Shown: positions 18,327 through 27,650, counted from the first letter of the stretch. The stretch is 64,000 nucleotides of DNA from Clostridiaceae bacterium (GCA_022641775.1 JALCDS010000009.1:1-64000); one strand, 5' to 3'. Program-made: numbers and translations. Notes: generated from the sequence alone by a model not told the origin.

Positions 18327-20903
18327 TTATTTAAACAATGACAATTGCGGAACTTCAGGTATTGTAGAATCAACTTTTTTACGAGTTGACAAGTTGTTTG
18401 AAAAATCCCTTTGCATCTTTGACATAAGTTCTTTTGCACGACCAACTACAGCATTTGGCAGTCCTGCCATTTTTGCGACTTGGATACCATAACTTTTACT
18501 TGCCCCACCTTGAACTATTTTTCTTAAAAATTCAATATGACCGTTTTCTTCAGAGATTGTAATTCTATAATTTTTAATCTGAGGATAAGTATTTGTCATA
18601 ACATTAAGCTCATGATAGTGAGTTGCAAAAATACATCTTGCTTTAATTTTAGTTGCAATATATTCAGCAACTGACCACGCAATTGCAACACCATCATAGG
18701 TGCTTGTACCTCTACCGATTTCATCTAACAAAATAAAACTTTTTTCGGTTGCAGAATTCAAAATACAAGCAGTTTCAATCATCTCGACCATAAATGTTGA
18801 TTGACCTAAAGTCAAATCATCACTGGCTCCGACACGAGTAAATATTTTGTCTACAATTCCCAATTTCAAATAATCCGCAGGAACCCAACTTCCCATTTGT
18901 GCCAAAATAACAATCAATGCATTTTGCCTCATATAAGTTGATTTACCTGCCATATTCGGACCAGTCAAAATCATAAACTGAGTTGTATCCTGAGAATTTG
19001 ATTTCAATTCCAAATCATTCGGAACATATTCGCCCAAAGGCAAAATATGTTCTAAAACTGCATGTCGTCCATTTTTTACAATAAAATCATCACTTTCATC
19101 AATTTCAGGTTTTGAATAATTGTTTTCAACAGCAACTTGCGCTAACGATGAATACACGTCGCATTCGGAAACACACTCGGCAATTTCTCTGATTTTTATG
19201 ACAAACTCTTTTGAATATTCTCTGAAATCAGAAAACAACTTGTACTCTAATTCTGATGACTTAAATTTAGCCGACAAAACATCGTCCTCATGATGTTTCA
19301 AGTCTTCTGTTATATATCTTTCACCGCCTGTCAGGGTTTGTTTCCTGATATATTCTTCCGGAACCAAATTCAAGTATGAATTTGTTACCTCAATAAAATA
19401 TCCAAAAACTTTGTTATACCCGACTTTTAAATTTTTAATCCCTGTTTTTTCTTTTTCGTCTTCTTCAAACTTTTTCAGCCAATTTTCGCCACCTGTCAAC
19501 AATTCTCTAAAATAATCAAGTTCGCCGGAAACACCATCTTTTATAATCCCGCCTTCTTTTATTAATAACGGAGGATTCTCAGAAATTGTCCTATCAATAA
19601 TGTCAACAAATTCCGCAATTTCATCTTTATAAGCCTCAACAACAGCCATAGGGTTGTTCTCAAGCGAGGTACAAACTTCTAACAATTCAGGCAAAACTCG
19701 TAATGAAGCTTTTAAACTCAAAAAATCACGAGGAGAGGCAGAAGAATTACTCATTCGTGTTGCTAACCTTTGTATATCATAAATTTTTTCCATTAATGAC
19801 ATGACAGAAAATCTTATATCTTGTTTTTCAACAAATTCTGTTACATAATTTTGTCTTTTTAATATATCAGAAACATTTTTCAAAGGCTGACAAATTCGGT
19901 TTTTCAAAAGTCTTGCGCCCATATTAGTTTTTGTTTTATCAATAGCCCACAATAACGAACCATATTTATTTTTTTCACGCAAAGTTTCTGTCAATTCCAA
20001 ATTTTTACGGGTAGCGCCATCAATTATTAAGTATTCAGACAATTCATAAGGTTCTATTCTGTCAAATTTTGGAACATTGTCTTTCAACGTTTCCCAAATA
20101 TATGCCAAAAGTGCACCGGATGCTCTGAATCCTATTTTGTATTTTGAATATCCGAAACTTTCCAAAGACTTTGCATCAAAGACAGCTTTAATATTATTTG
20201 TTGAAAAATTCTCTTCAAAAACACTGGCTGGAATTTTGGAACAATTATAAATACTTGTAATTTGTTCTGGTAAATCGATCTTTGTTTCAGGAACGATTTG
20301 AAACGGCATAATTTTTTGATTAACTGCAGGCGCAACTATTTCAGAAGGATTTATACGGTTCAGCTCTGCCATTATCAAATTTAATGGTGCCTGTGTTACT
20401 TTGAATTCACCGGTTGAAATGTCCGCATAAGAAAATCCGAATATATCAGTTTTTTCATCCTTAAACAATGCACAAATATAGTTGTTTGAATTTTGTACTA
20501 ATAAATCACTCTCCGTCAATGTCCCTGAGGTGACAATCCTTGTAATTCCACGTTTTACGAGTCCTTTTGCGAATTTGGGATCTTCTAATTGATCACAAAT
20601 AACAACCTTTATATTTTTTTGAACAAGTTTTTCCAAATAGTTGTTGACTGCTTTTGCAGGAATTCCAGCAAGCGGAACCTTCCCAATAATACTACCGGCA
20701 TCTTTACTCGTTAACGTTAGTTCTAACTCTTTTGACATCAAAACAGCATCTTCAAAAAAAGTTTCATAAAAATCGCCAAGCCTATACAAAAGCAGCGTAT
20801 CAGGATTTTGTTTTTTTACGTCCAAATACTGTTGCATAACAGGTGTAGTATCTTCAGGCTTCACCTCATATGATTTTATATTATTGATTTCTTGATTTTT
20901 CAT
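18327..20903 (-). CDS. mutS: DNA mismatch repair protein MutS
   Basis: MutS recognises mispairs and small loops and recruits MutL. All parts of MutS1 are present in 858 residues: mismatch-binding LLYRLGDFYETFFEDA near the N-terminus with the Phe-x-Glu reading motif, core and lever helices, clamp, and the ATPase with TGPNMAGKSTYMRQNA at about 645-660, FMVEMIETACIL, FILLDEIGRGTSTYDG and FATHYHEL. The C-terminal tail is short. The 5' leader is about six bases from a strong minus-strand promoter that overlaps the start of the divergent gene. It converges with the GHL10 gene, 11 bases apart. Confidence 0.98.
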   Translation of the reverse strand: MKNQEINNIKSYEVKPEDTTPVMQQYLDVKKQNPDTLLLYRLGDFYETFFEDAVLMSKELELTLTSKDAGSIIGKVPLAGIPAKAVNNYLEKLVQKNIKVVICDQLEDPKFAKGLVKRGITRIVTSGTLTESDLLVQNSNNYICALFKDEKTDIFGFSYADISTGEFKVTQAPLNLIMAELNRINPSEIVAPAVNQKIMPFQIVPETKIDLPEQITSIYNCSKIPASVFEENFSTNNIKAVFDAKSLESFGYSKYKIGFRASGALLAYIWETLKDNVPKFDRIEPYELSEYLIIDGATRKNLELTETLREKNKYGSLLWAIDKTKTNMGARLLKNRICQPLKNVSDILKRQNYVTEFVEKQDIRFSVMSLMEKIYDIQRLATRMSNSSASPRDFLSLKASLRVLPELLEVCTSLENNPMAVVEAYKDEIAEFVDIIDRTISENPPLLIKEGGIIKDGVSGELDYFRELLTGGENWLKKFEEDEKEKTGIKNLKVGYNKVFGYFIEVTNSYLNLVPEEYIRKQTLTGGERYITEDLKHHEDDVLSAKFKSSELEYKLFSDFREYSKEFVIKIREIAECVSECDVYSSLAQVAVENNYSKPEIDESDDFIVKNGRHAVLEHILPLGEYVPNDLELKSNSQDTTQFMILTGPNMAGKSTYMRQNALIVILAQMGSWVPADYLKLGIVDKIFTRVGASDDLTLGQSTFMVEMIETACILNSATEKSFILLDEIGRGTSTYDGVAIAWSVAEYIATKIKARCIFATHYHELNVMTNTYPQIKNYRITISEENGHIEFLRKIVQGGASKSYGIQVAKMAGLPNAVVGRAKELMSKMQRDFSNNLSTRKKVDSTIPEVPQLSLFK

Positions 20904-20915
20904 ATCCTTAATGAT

Positions 20916-20943
20916 ATTATACGAGATAAAACGAGGATTTCAA
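20916..20943 (-). promoter_or_regulatory. mutS promoter
   Basis: On the minus strand, TTGAAA (20943-20938), a 16-base spacer and TATAAT (20921-20916) lie 12 bases before the mutS ATG, leaving a leader of about six bases that contains AAGG. The -35 box lies at the edge of the divergent gene at 20945. Confidence 0.6.
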
Positions 20944-20944
20944 T

Positions 20945-21544
20945 ATGGGATGTTTAAAAAATACAGTTAGAGCAGTCATAATTACTCTTGCCGTTGTAGG
21001 TTTTGTATCTATAGGTGGTAAAGAATGGCTAATGCCGCATATAAACAACATTTTTCACCCATCACCTAATACCATTCTTGAAAAAGCTAAAAAAGTCGGA
21101 GATTTTTCAAAAGAATCAGACGAATTTGAACTTGAGAAAGCAACAGGAGTAATGGGATATAATGCCGTTGTCGCTCAACACAAAGCCTCGGGGCAAAAAA
21201 TGTTTGTGGTTGAATCAGGGAAAAAAGAAATTATAACGCAAGAAGATTTAAAATCTCCAAATATTCAATCCAAATTAAGACGCACTGCAAAGAGAGTAAA
21301 ATATCAATCAATTTCAGCACAAGATATTGTTGTTACCAAACAGGGAATGATTGATGCCTATGGTCAAAAAGTTCCATATGTAAAATTTAATGCTAAAGTA
21401 TCAAAACTTCCGATAGGAGAAGTATCAGGGATTGTTGCCGTGGTAAAGGACAAAGACGGCAAGCCAAGAACCCTTTTATCAGTTAATGAGAAACGTAAAT
21501 ACTCACAACTCGTAGCTGAAGATTTTTTCAAAAATATTCGATAA
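20945..21544 (+). CDS. Membrane-anchored protein of unknown function
   Basis: A 199-residue protein with one N-terminal membrane segment (VRAVIITLAVVGFVSIGG) and a polar remainder. A regular region, KATGVMGYNAVVAQHKASGQ to KEIITQEDLKS, is followed by basic KLRRTAKRVKYQ and a beta-rich end with VPYVKFNAKVSKLPIGEVSG. I recognise no family. GAGGAT precedes the ATG. It is divergent from mutS with 41 bases between starts, and no partner gene follows within 60 bases. Confidence 0.65.
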   Translation: MGCLKNTVRAVIITLAVVGFVSIGGKEWLMPHINNIFHPSPNTILEKAKKVGDFSKESDEFELEKATGVMGYNAVVAQHKASGQKMFVVESGKKEIITQEDLKSPNIQSKLRRTAKRVKYQSISAQDIVVTKQGMIDAYGQKVPYVKFNAKVSKLPIGEVSGIVAVVKDKDGKPRTLLSVNEKRKYSQLVAEDFFKNIR

Positions 21545-21573
21545 TATATTTAGATGATTTTTTATAAAAACAT

Positions 21574-21601
21574 GTGACATTTTAAAAAATTTGGGTATAA
21601 T
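21574..21601 (+). promoter_or_regulatory. Promoter of a probably leaderless small gene
   Basis: GTGACA (21574-21579), a 16-base spacer and a perfect TATAAT (21596-21601) end six bases before the ATG at 21608. No ribosome binding site is possible in ATCATT. Confidence 0.65.
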
Positions 21602-21607
21602 ATCATT

Positions 21608-21826
21608 ATGGGCGAATACGATAAACTTGTAAAACTTATAGACAAAGAAGTCGTAACCTTAAGCGATTTGAGGACCTTAACAGATTCTGAATTGGTCGCT
21701 AGCGTCGCTTTGGAAAAAAACGACAACAAACATCCTGAATGTAAGAAGTACAAAGTTCAATTTGCTAACGAAGAATTATATTGGGTTTATGTAAAAGAGA
21801 AAAAAGGTTTCTTTAATTTCTTTTAG
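21608..21826 (+). CDS. 72-residue small protein, probably leaderless mRNA
   Basis: A small soluble protein of 72 residues with mixed charge: EYDKLVKLIDKEVVTLSDLR, then LTDSELVASVALEKNDN, then an aromatic, basic end (ELYWVYVKEKKGFFNFF). No signal peptide or known motif. A consensus promoter ends six bases before the ATG, so it is likely translated from a leaderless message; this supports the gene being real. Its stop overlaps the ricT stop by four bases on the opposite strand. Confidence 0.6.
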   Translation: MGEYDKLVKLIDKEVVTLSDLRTLTDSELVASVALEKNDNKHPECKKYKVQFANEELYWVYVKEKKGFFNFF

Positions 21827-22749
21827 ACATTACCCGTTGAACTGTTTCTATCATCCTCAAGTTGTTTTATGTCTATATTATCACTATCATCAGTATAGTT
21901 GGTATTTAATGTCGGAGTATCAATTTCGACATTTACATCTGCATCAACCATTTCAAGATCTGCTTTAGCAAATTCTTTTGTTTTGCCATCTTCAAGTTTA
22001 ACCGCAACAGTTCCATTCATAAATTGAATGAAACAAACTTTACCCAAACCATCCGGTGTCATAACTGATGAACCTATTGGCGGCATTCCTTTTGCAGCAT
22101 CAATATAATTTGAATATTCATAAGTTAAGCAACACAAAAGTCTTCCGCATGTACCTGAAATTTTTCCGGGATTTATAGGCATACCTTGATCTTTTGCTAA
22201 TTTAACATTTATTGTTGCAAATTTTCTCAGAAAAGATGAGCAGCAGAAAGGTCTTCCACAAATTCCCATACCTTCTAATATTGAGGTTTCGTCCCTCACT
22301 CCAATATGTCTCAAATCTATTCTAACACGTGTAAAGACTTGAGTTAAATCTTTCAACAATGCTCTGAAATCAACTCTTTCAGGAGCAGTATAGTAGAAAG
22401 TTATTTTACGTTTATCAAATGTAATTCTACACTGAACTAAATTCATATTTAGTTTATGCTGTTGAACTAGATTTTGACATTTAAAAAATGCTGTAACTTC
22501 CTCTTTTTTAATATCCTCTAATGTTTGAATATCACGTTGAGAAAGAGTTCTAATAACATGAAAAGCCTCCGGCTTTTCTGCTGACTTATCCCAAATTTTA
22601 GATATTTCTGAATTTACGCAATAAGCTTTCAAGGCTTCTTCACCCTTTTCAGTTCTAACCAAAACCATCTGCCCATCTTCCAAATTAATGGTATCCGGAA
22701 CATTAAGCGGATAATATGTATTTTTCAAATATCTTACTGCAAATTTCAT
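21823..22749 (-). CDS. ricT: PSP1-domain protein, RicT/YaaT family
   Basis: RicT-type proteins form a 4Fe-4S-containing complex with RicA and RicF in Bacillus that helps RNase Y process mRNA; the family is widespread, including in cyanobacteria. The 308-residue protein has the PSP1 core with FYYTAPERVDFRALLKDL and RIDLRHIGVRDE, and two cysteine clusters, GICGRPFCCSSF and GTCGRLLCCLTYEY, which carry the cluster ligands. The C-terminal 40 residues are acidic and probably disordered. It overlaps the gpsA stop by one base, so the two are cotranscribed. No ricA or ricF homologue is in the window. Confidence 0.92.
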   Translation of the reverse strand: MKFAVRYLKNTYYPLNVPDTINLEDGQMVLVRTEKGEEALKAYCVNSEISKIWDKSAEKPEAFHVIRTLSQRDIQTLEDIKKEEVTAFFKCQNLVQQHKLNMNLVQCRITFDKRKITFYYTAPERVDFRALLKDLTQVFTRVRIDLRHIGVRDETSILEGMGICGRPFCCSSFLRKFATINVKLAKDQGMPINPGKISGTCGRLLCCLTYEYSNYIDAAKGMPPIGSSVMTPDGLGKVCFIQFMNGTVAVKLEDGKTKEFAKADLEMVDADVNVEIDTPTLNTNYTDDSDNIDIKQLEDDRNSSTGNV

Positions 22750-23750
22750 TATATATATCTTTCTTCTTCTTTTAGTTTTCTATTCATCAAATTTTCTAAC
22801 AATTCGCGAGGAGTAATATCTGTATAAACAGCCTCATATATTGCGTTAGAAACAGGTACTTCAATGTTCAATTTTTTAGCCAATTCACAAATCGCACGAG
22901 AAGTTTTTACACCTTCTGCAACCGAGCCTAACTCTTTCAAAATATCATCAATTTTCTTTCCTTTTGCAAGCATTGAACCAACCGTATAATTTCTTGACAT
23001 CGGACTTGAACAAGTGGCAATCAAATCTCCCATTCCTGAAAGTCCATATAATGTTGAAGGACTTGCACCAAGTTTTACACTGACCCTCACAATTTCAGCC
23101 ATCCCTCGAGTCAAAAGAGCACCGGCACAATTGTCACCCAACGTCATAGTGTGCGCAAACCCGGAAGCAATTGCAATAACGTTTTTTAAACTACCACCGA
23201 GTTCAACACCGATAACATCTGAATTTGTATATAGTCTGAATTTATTTTTAACAGAACAATGTTGTTGCACAAAAGTTGCAGCTTCCATATCGTCAGAGGC
23301 TACAGATGCAGCTGTAGGTAACCCTGCCAAAACCTCTTTTGCCAATGTAGGGCCTGATAAAATAACCAATCTTTGGCTTGGCAGAACATCTTTTATAACT
23401 TCTGACATTCTCATTAATGAAGGTAATTCAATACCTTTTGATGCATTAACTAAGATTTGTTCGGGTTTTACACCTGCAAGTTTTAAATGTTCACAAACAT
23501 CACGAGTACCTGATGTCGCAACAACAGATAAAATTATATCTGCATTATTAATAGCTTTTTGTAAATCAGAAGTAATTTCAACTTTTTCTTGCAATTGAAC
23601 TTCTAAAGGTTTAAGGCTATGTTTGTTCTTAATCAAATCTTCATTCAAATCAACAGAACGACCCCATACCGCAACCTCATCAAAGTTATCAGTTAAAAGC
23701 CAAGCTAACGTTAACCCCCAACATCCGGCACCTAATACAGTTAATTTCAT
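22749..23750 (-). CDS. gpsA: NAD(P)H-dependent glycerol-3-phosphate dehydrogenase
   Basis: GpsA makes sn-glycerol-3-phosphate from dihydroxyacetone phosphate for phospholipid synthesis. The 333 residues begin with the Rossmann motif GAGCWGLTLAWLL and show ILVNASKGIE, ILSGPTLAKEV, GSLKNVIAIASGF with the catalytic Lys, and GLSGMGDLIATC. GGGAGAG is well placed before the ATG. The gene overlaps ricT by one base and follows murQ closely, so a murQ-gpsA-ricT unit is possible; promoter not located. Confidence 0.96.
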   Translation of the reverse strand: MKLTVLGAGCWGLTLAWLLTDNFDEVAVWGRSVDLNEDLIKNKHSLKPLEVQLQEKVEITSDLQKAINNADIILSVVATSGTRDVCEHLKLAGVKPEQILVNASKGIELPSLMRMSEVIKDVLPSQRLVILSGPTLAKEVLAGLPTAASVASDDMEAATFVQQHCSVKNKFRLYTNSDVIGVELGGSLKNVIAIASGFAHTMTLGDNCAGALLTRGMAEIVRVSVKLGASPSTLYGLSGMGDLIATCSSPMSRNYTVGSMLAKGKKIDDILKELGSVAEGVKTSRAICELAKKLNIEVPVSNAIYEAVYTDITPRELLENLMNRKLKEEERYI

Positions 23751-23772
23751 TAAAGCTTCTCTCCCTACAATT

Positions 23773-24675
23773 CTATACTTTTTCTGTCAAATCCAATTCG
23801 TTTAATAATTTTCTCAAAACGCCAGCATGTTTACGTAATTCCAAACGTGATTTTTCAACGTCAAAACCGGTTTTCAAAGAAACTATTGCCGTTTTGATTT
23901 CCCAATCGCATTTTAACAATGCGGCAAGTGCTTCACTATGAGAAGTTCCTGCAATTTGAGCAACAATTCTTATTGCTCTATCTTTCAATTTTTCATTTAC
24001 AGCCTGCAAATCAATCATAAAGTTTTCGTAAGTTTTACCTATTTTTATCATTGAACCTGTAGATAACATATTCAAAATCATTTTTTGCGCAGTTCCTGCT
24101 TTCAATCTGCTTGAACCTGCAATAACTTCAGGTCCTACTTCTGCACAAATAACCAAACCGGCTTCAGTTGCAATTTTCCCTTGTGAATTACAAGTAATAG
24201 CAATAGTGTCACAACCTAAATCATCAGCTTTTGATAAAACACCGAGCAAATATTTCGGATTTCCACTGGCTGAAATAACAACCGCAACATCTTTGCTTGT
24301 CAAAACTTCTGCGTCTTTGTAACCTTGATCAAAATTATCTTCAGCGCCTTCAACAGAAGTCCTTATTGCTTTTTCACCACCGGCAATAACACCTTGAACC
24401 ATATCCGTTGGAACACTAAATGTCGGAGAGCATTCTGCGGCATCCAAAATTCCCAATCTGCCTGAAGTACCTGCTCCAAAATAAAATAACTTTCCGCCTT
24501 TGATAAAGTGTTTTGCAATAATATCAATTGCCTCAGCTATATGTTCAGATTCATCTTCAATTGCAAGGGCAACGAGTTTGTCCTCTTCATTCATTTTTTT
24601 GACCATATCTACAGTAGACAAAATATCAATATCTTTTGTATTTTCATTTCTGTATTCAGTAATTGCTTCACTCAT
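23773..24675 (-). CDS. murQ: N-acetylmuramic acid 6-phosphate etherase
   Basis: MurQ cleaves the lactyl ether of MurNAc-6-phosphate to give GlcNAc-6-phosphate in peptidoglycan recycling. It is a SIS-domain protein of 300 residues with FYFGAGTSGRLGILDAAECSPTF-type sequence (the block spans about residues 60-82), VVISASGNPKYLLG, EVGPEVIAGSSRLKAGTAQK and a C-terminal helical part. GAGGGAAG precedes the ATG. Its presence implies import or release of MurNAc; no murP-like transporter or anmK is in the window. The GlmS upstream and this enzyme feed the same amino sugar pool. Confidence 0.95.
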   Translation of the reverse strand: MSEAITEYRNENTKDIDILSTVDMVKKMNEEDKLVALAIEDESEHIAEAIDIIAKHFIKGGKLFYFGAGTSGRLGILDAAECSPTFSVPTDMVQGVIAGGEKAIRTSVEGAEDNFDQGYKDAEVLTSKDVAVVISASGNPKYLLGVLSKADDLGCDTIAITCNSQGKIATEAGLVICAEVGPEVIAGSSRLKAGTAQKMILNMLSTGSMIKIGKTYENFMIDLQAVNEKLKDRAIRIVAQIAGTSHSEALAALLKCDWEIKTAIVSLKTGFDVEKSRLELRKHAGVLRKLLNELDLTEKV

Positions 24676-24713
24676 TTTTCTTCCCTCACAAAACTACACT
24701 AATAAAACACTAA

Positions 24714-25178
24714 TTAAACTAATTCTTTAATAAGATTTGCCATTTCAATAGCACTTCTTGCTGCATCAGCACCCTTGTTGCCGGCTTTTGTACCTGCTCT
24801 TTCAATTGCTTGTTCAAGGTTTTCTGTAGTCAAAACGCCAAACATAACAGGTACACCTGTTTGAAGACTAACATTGGCAATACCTTTTGACAACTCTGCC
24901 GATACATATTCAAAATGTTGAGTAGAACCTTTAATAATAGCGCCAAGTGCAATGATTGCATTGTATCTTTTTGATTGTGCACATTTTTGAGCAATAATCG
25001 GAATTTCAAAAGCTCCGGGAACTTTTACAATATCAATATTCTCGTCTTGAACGCCACTGCGTTTCAATTCATCAACAGCTCCTGACAACAATTTTGAACC
25101 AATAAAATCATTAAATCTTGAAATTATGATACAAAATTTTTCATTACCTGCTACTAATTTTCCTTCATAAGTTTTCAT
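24714..25178 (-). CDS. ribH: 6,7-dimethyl-8-ribityllumazine synthase
   Basis: RibH forms the lumazine precursor of riboflavin from a pyrimidine and 3,4-dihydroxy-2-butanone-4-phosphate. The 154-residue subunit is standard, with [43 protein letters not shown] including the catalytic His, and [21 protein letters not shown] precedes the ATG. The other rib genes are not adjacent; murQ follows 38 bases after the stop. Confidence 0.96.
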   Translation of the reverse strand: MKTYEGKLVAGNEKFCIIISRFNDFIGSKLLSGAVDELKRSGVQDENIDIVKVPGAFEIPIIAQKCAQSKRYNAIIALGAIIKGSTQHFEYVSAELSKGIANVSLQTGVPVMFGVLTTENLEQAIERAGTKAGNKGADAARSAIEMANLIKELV

Positions 25179-25231
25179 AATATTTCTCCAATAGCCTGTT
25201 TATTTATAGTCCCATTCTAATACATTTAAAA

Positions 25232-25936
25232 CTATTTTACAACCAACGGAGCAAAAATCTTATAAAAAATATATATTGACGACAATATTAACAAAATTCC
25301 TCCGAATTTCATTAACATATCAGAAATTTTGTAGAACTTTTTCCAATTTTTCAACTGGGAAGTCAAAAAAGCTGCAAGTATCAATATTAAGCCTTGACCT
25401 ATTGAGAAAAGGAACAACATCAAAACTGATTCCATTATATTCGCACTCAATGATGCAAATGCCATAATACCTGCTAAAATCGGAGTAGAACAAGGTGTTC
25501 CTACAAGTGCAAATGTTCCGCCTAAAATAAACGGATACAAAAAATTATTTTCAACTTTGCCTTTTGGCATTTCTTTTATTAAAACAGGCATTTCAAAATC
25601 CAGAAATCCAACGAGTTTCAATCCCATTAACATAATTATACCGGCGAGAAATATCCCGAAATATCCGCCTGCAACAGCAATAAATACTTTTCCTGTTAAC
25701 GCACAAATAATTCCGACGCCTGAAAATATCACTGCCGTACCCATTACAAACGAACAAATCTGTAAAAAGGTCGTAATCGGTTTTTCTTTTGAATATCCTG
25801 CAACATAACCTATAATAATCGGTAGCATTGCAAGAGAACATGGAGAAACTGATGCAATCAAGCCACCCAAAAACGATAATGCAAAAAGCATTGAAACACT
25901 ACCTTGAGTTGTAAATAGCTGAGTAAGAGCTTCCAT
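25232..25936 (-). CDS. ccdA: CcdA-type cytochrome c biogenesis/thiol-transfer membrane protein
   Basis: CcdA moves electrons from cytosolic thioredoxin to periplasmic thiol proteins. The 234 residues form six hydrophobic helices; the two key cysteines are in SVSPCSLAMLP (helix 1) and GTPCSTPILAG (helix 4), each followed by proline-rich turns as in the family. It starts one base after the stop of a membrane-anchored thioredoxin-like protein, which is the obvious electron acceptor. No cytochrome c maturation genes are here, so a general periplasmic reductase role is at least as likely. Confidence 0.92.
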   Translation of the reverse strand: MEALTQLFTTQGSVSMLFALSFLGGLIASVSPCSLAMLPIIIGYVAGYSKEKPITTFLQICSFVMGTAVIFSGVGIICALTGKVFIAVAGGYFGIFLAGIIMLMGLKLVGFLDFEMPVLIKEMPKGKVENNFLYPFILGGTFALVGTPCSTPILAGIMAFASLSANIMESVLMLFLFSIGQGLILILAAFLTSQLKNWKKFYKISDMLMKFGGILLILSSIYIFYKIFAPLVVK

Positions 25937-25937
25937 A

Positions 25938-26351
25938 TTATTTCAAATCCTGTAATTTTTTATCCATCTGAGCTTGTGGTATTGCGCCTTCAATTCTATC
26001 GACAATTTTTCCTTTTGAATCTATCAAAATTATTGTTGGAACAAGTTCCACATTATACTTTTTCATTTGGGCACTATTAAAAGAATTTCTGTCTTGAACA
26101 TGAATTTCAATTAAAGCAATTCTATCAGTGTATTTTGGAAATATCTGTTTAAAAATTCCATTCATTGTTTGACAATCTCTGCACATAGCAGATGTAAATT
26201 TTATAACCTGAGGTTTTCCTTTAACATTTGCCATTTGTTGAGAGGAAGTTGTATTCTTTGCAGAAACAGATTCTGTATGTTTTGACAATCCAAAATATGC
26301 AACAAACGGAATAACAAAAATAATTAAAAGTGTAATAATATTTTTTTTCAT
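25938..26351 (-). CDS. Membrane-anchored thioredoxin-like protein
   Basis: A 137-residue protein with an N-terminal hydrophobic anchor (KNIITLLIIFVIPFVAYFGL) and a thioredoxin fold facing the periplasm. The active site is C-R-D-C in KFTSAMCRDCQTM, with the cis-Pro segment VELVPTIILID. The CRDC pair differs from classic CGPC and resembles thioredoxins partnered with CcdA. AAAGGAG lies nine bases before the ATG, and ccdA begins one base after its stop. Confidence 0.88.
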   Translation of the reverse strand: MKKNIITLLIIFVIPFVAYFGLSKHTESVSAKNTTSSQQMANVKGKPQVIKFTSAMCRDCQTMNGIFKQIFPKYTDRIALIEIHVQDRNSFNSAQMKKYNVELVPTIILIDSKGKIVDRIEGAIPQAQMDKKLQDLK

Positions 26352-26433
26352 GCTTTTATCTCCTTTTTTATTGTAACATAATAACTTATTTTTTCATTTT
26401 TCTAATTACCAATCGGGTGATATTTTGTACTAA

Positions 26434-26450
26434 ATTGCAAAACTTGCAAT
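26434..26450. repeat. Perfect inverted repeat overlapping a -35 box
   Basis: ATTGCAA, a three-base centre AAC, and TTGCAAT form a 7-bp perfect dyad. The right arm contains the TTGCAA -35 box of the promoter for the zinc-ribbon gene, the placement expected of a repressor operator. Confidence 0.45.
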
Positions 26451-26472
26451 AACACATCAAAAATGTTAAGAT
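26444..26472 (+). promoter_or_regulatory. Promoter of the zinc-ribbon/radical SAM pair
   Basis: TTGCAA (26444-26449) and TAAGAT (26467-26472) are separated by 17 bases. The ATG follows 36 bases later with GAGG as ribosome binding site. Confidence 0.5.
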
Positions 26473-26508
26473 ATAGCTTGTAAATAAGAAGAATATGAGG
26501 ATTTTTTT

Positions 26509-26679
26509 ATGGCAAGATTAATAAGACCGGTTTTGGCTATCAGATGCACACAATCAGGTTGCAAAACTCTTTTTGAAGTAGCTGAAGTTGAAGAAGGAAA
26601 ACAACAAGAAGTTGTATGCCCAAAATGTGGTGAACATTATGTTTATCCGATTATCGAAGGTCAAGAAGACGACAAATAA
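26509..26679 (+). CDS. 56-residue zinc-ribbon protein
   Basis: A small 56-residue protein with four cysteines, C13-x4-C18 and C37-x2-C40, fitting a zinc ribbon. The first knuckle lies in IRCTQSGCKTLFEV and the second in VVCPKCGEHY. It ends with acidic GQEDDK. GAGG lies eight bases before the ATG. Its stop overlaps the radical SAM gene start by one base (TAATG). The fold is supported by the Cys spacing; the role is unknown, perhaps RNA or DNA binding. Confidence 0.75.
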   Translation: MARLIRPVLAIRCTQSGCKTLFEVAEVEEGKQQEVVCPKCGEHYVYPIIEGQEDDK

Positions 26680-27632
26680 TGGAATTTAACGGTACTGATA
26701 AAAGATACAATCAGTATAGTGCGTATTTAAAAAATAAATTCGGCGCCAAAGTTTATAAAATAACACTTGACGCCGGTTTTTCGTGTCCAAACAGAGATGG
26801 TACTATTTCAAGCGGTGGATGTATTTTTTGTGATGACGGTGGAAGTTTCTCTCAAGCTCATTCAAACAAACTCTCAATTGAAGAACAGGTGAACATAGGA
26901 GCTGAAACTTTAAAAAGTAGATTTAAAGCTCAAAAATTTATGTCCTATTTTCAAGCGTTTTCAAATACTTATAAACCTGTAAAAGAATTGGAAAAAATTT
27001 ATAATTCATCACTTTGCAGAGATGATATTGTAGGTCTTTCAATAGGTACTCGCCCGGATTGCATCGATGATGACAAACTAAAATTAATTGCCTCTTACAA
27101 AGACGATTATTATACATGGATTGAATACGGACTCCAGTCCATGCACAACAAAACACTTGAAAAAATAAATCGAGGACACGATTTTGATTGTTTTTTAAAA
27201 GCCTATGAAAAGACAAAAGCTCTTGGCATAAACGTTTGTGTGCACATAATAGTAGGACTTTGGGAAACTGATGAAGAAATTATGCAAACAGCTCAAAAAT
27301 TATCAGAACTTAATATTGACGGGATAAAAATACATATGTTATGTGCCTTAAACAACACAAAACTTGCCGATATGTATAACAATGGCGAAATAACATTCCG
27401 AGAAGAAGACGACTATGTAAATCTTGTCTGTAACATATTGGAAGTTTTACCTCAAAATTGTACAATACACAGACTTGCAGGTAATGGTGATAAAAATAAT
27501 CTTATAGCTCCAAAATGGCTCGGCAAAAAATTTGACTGTTTAAATAAAATTGATAGAGAGCTGATAAAACGAGGTACTTTTCAGGGTTACAAATGTTTGC
27601 AATACGGTTTACAAAACAACAATCATGTGTAA
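26679..27632 (+). CDS. Radical SAM protein, YhcC/YtqA (TIGR01212) type
   Basis: A 317-residue radical SAM protein. The cluster motif is C36-x11-C48-x2-C51 in SCPNRDGTISSGGCIFC, the long spacing typical of the YhcC/YtqA family rather than the usual CxxxCxxC. Further cues are GTRPDCIDD, YGLQSMHNKTLEKINRGHD, HIIVGLWETDEEIMQTA and the C-terminal HRLAGNGDKNNLIAPKW. The substrate of this family is not established. It is translationally coupled to the small zinc-ribbon gene, which is a possible partner. Confidence 0.9.
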   Translation: MEFNGTDKRYNQYSAYLKNKFGAKVYKITLDAGFSCPNRDGTISSGGCIFCDDGGSFSQAHSNKLSIEEQVNIGAETLKSRFKAQKFMSYFQAFSNTYKPVKELEKIYNSSLCRDDIVGLSIGTRPDCIDDDKLKLIASYKDDYYTWIEYGLQSMHNKTLEKINRGHDFDCFLKAYEKTKALGINVCVHIIVGLWETDEEIMQTAQKLSELNIDGIKIHMLCALNNTKLADMYNNGEITFREEDDYVNLVCNILEVLPQNCTIHRLAGNGDKNNLIAPKWLGKKFDCLNKIDRELIKRGTFQGYKCLQYGLQNNNHV

Positions 27633-27650
27633 TAATACGTTTGTAGTAGA

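Noticed and set aside
23014-23598. 194-codon plus-strand frame opposite gpsA
   Set aside because: It is antisense to a well-conserved gpsA, has no ribosome binding site and shows no family features.
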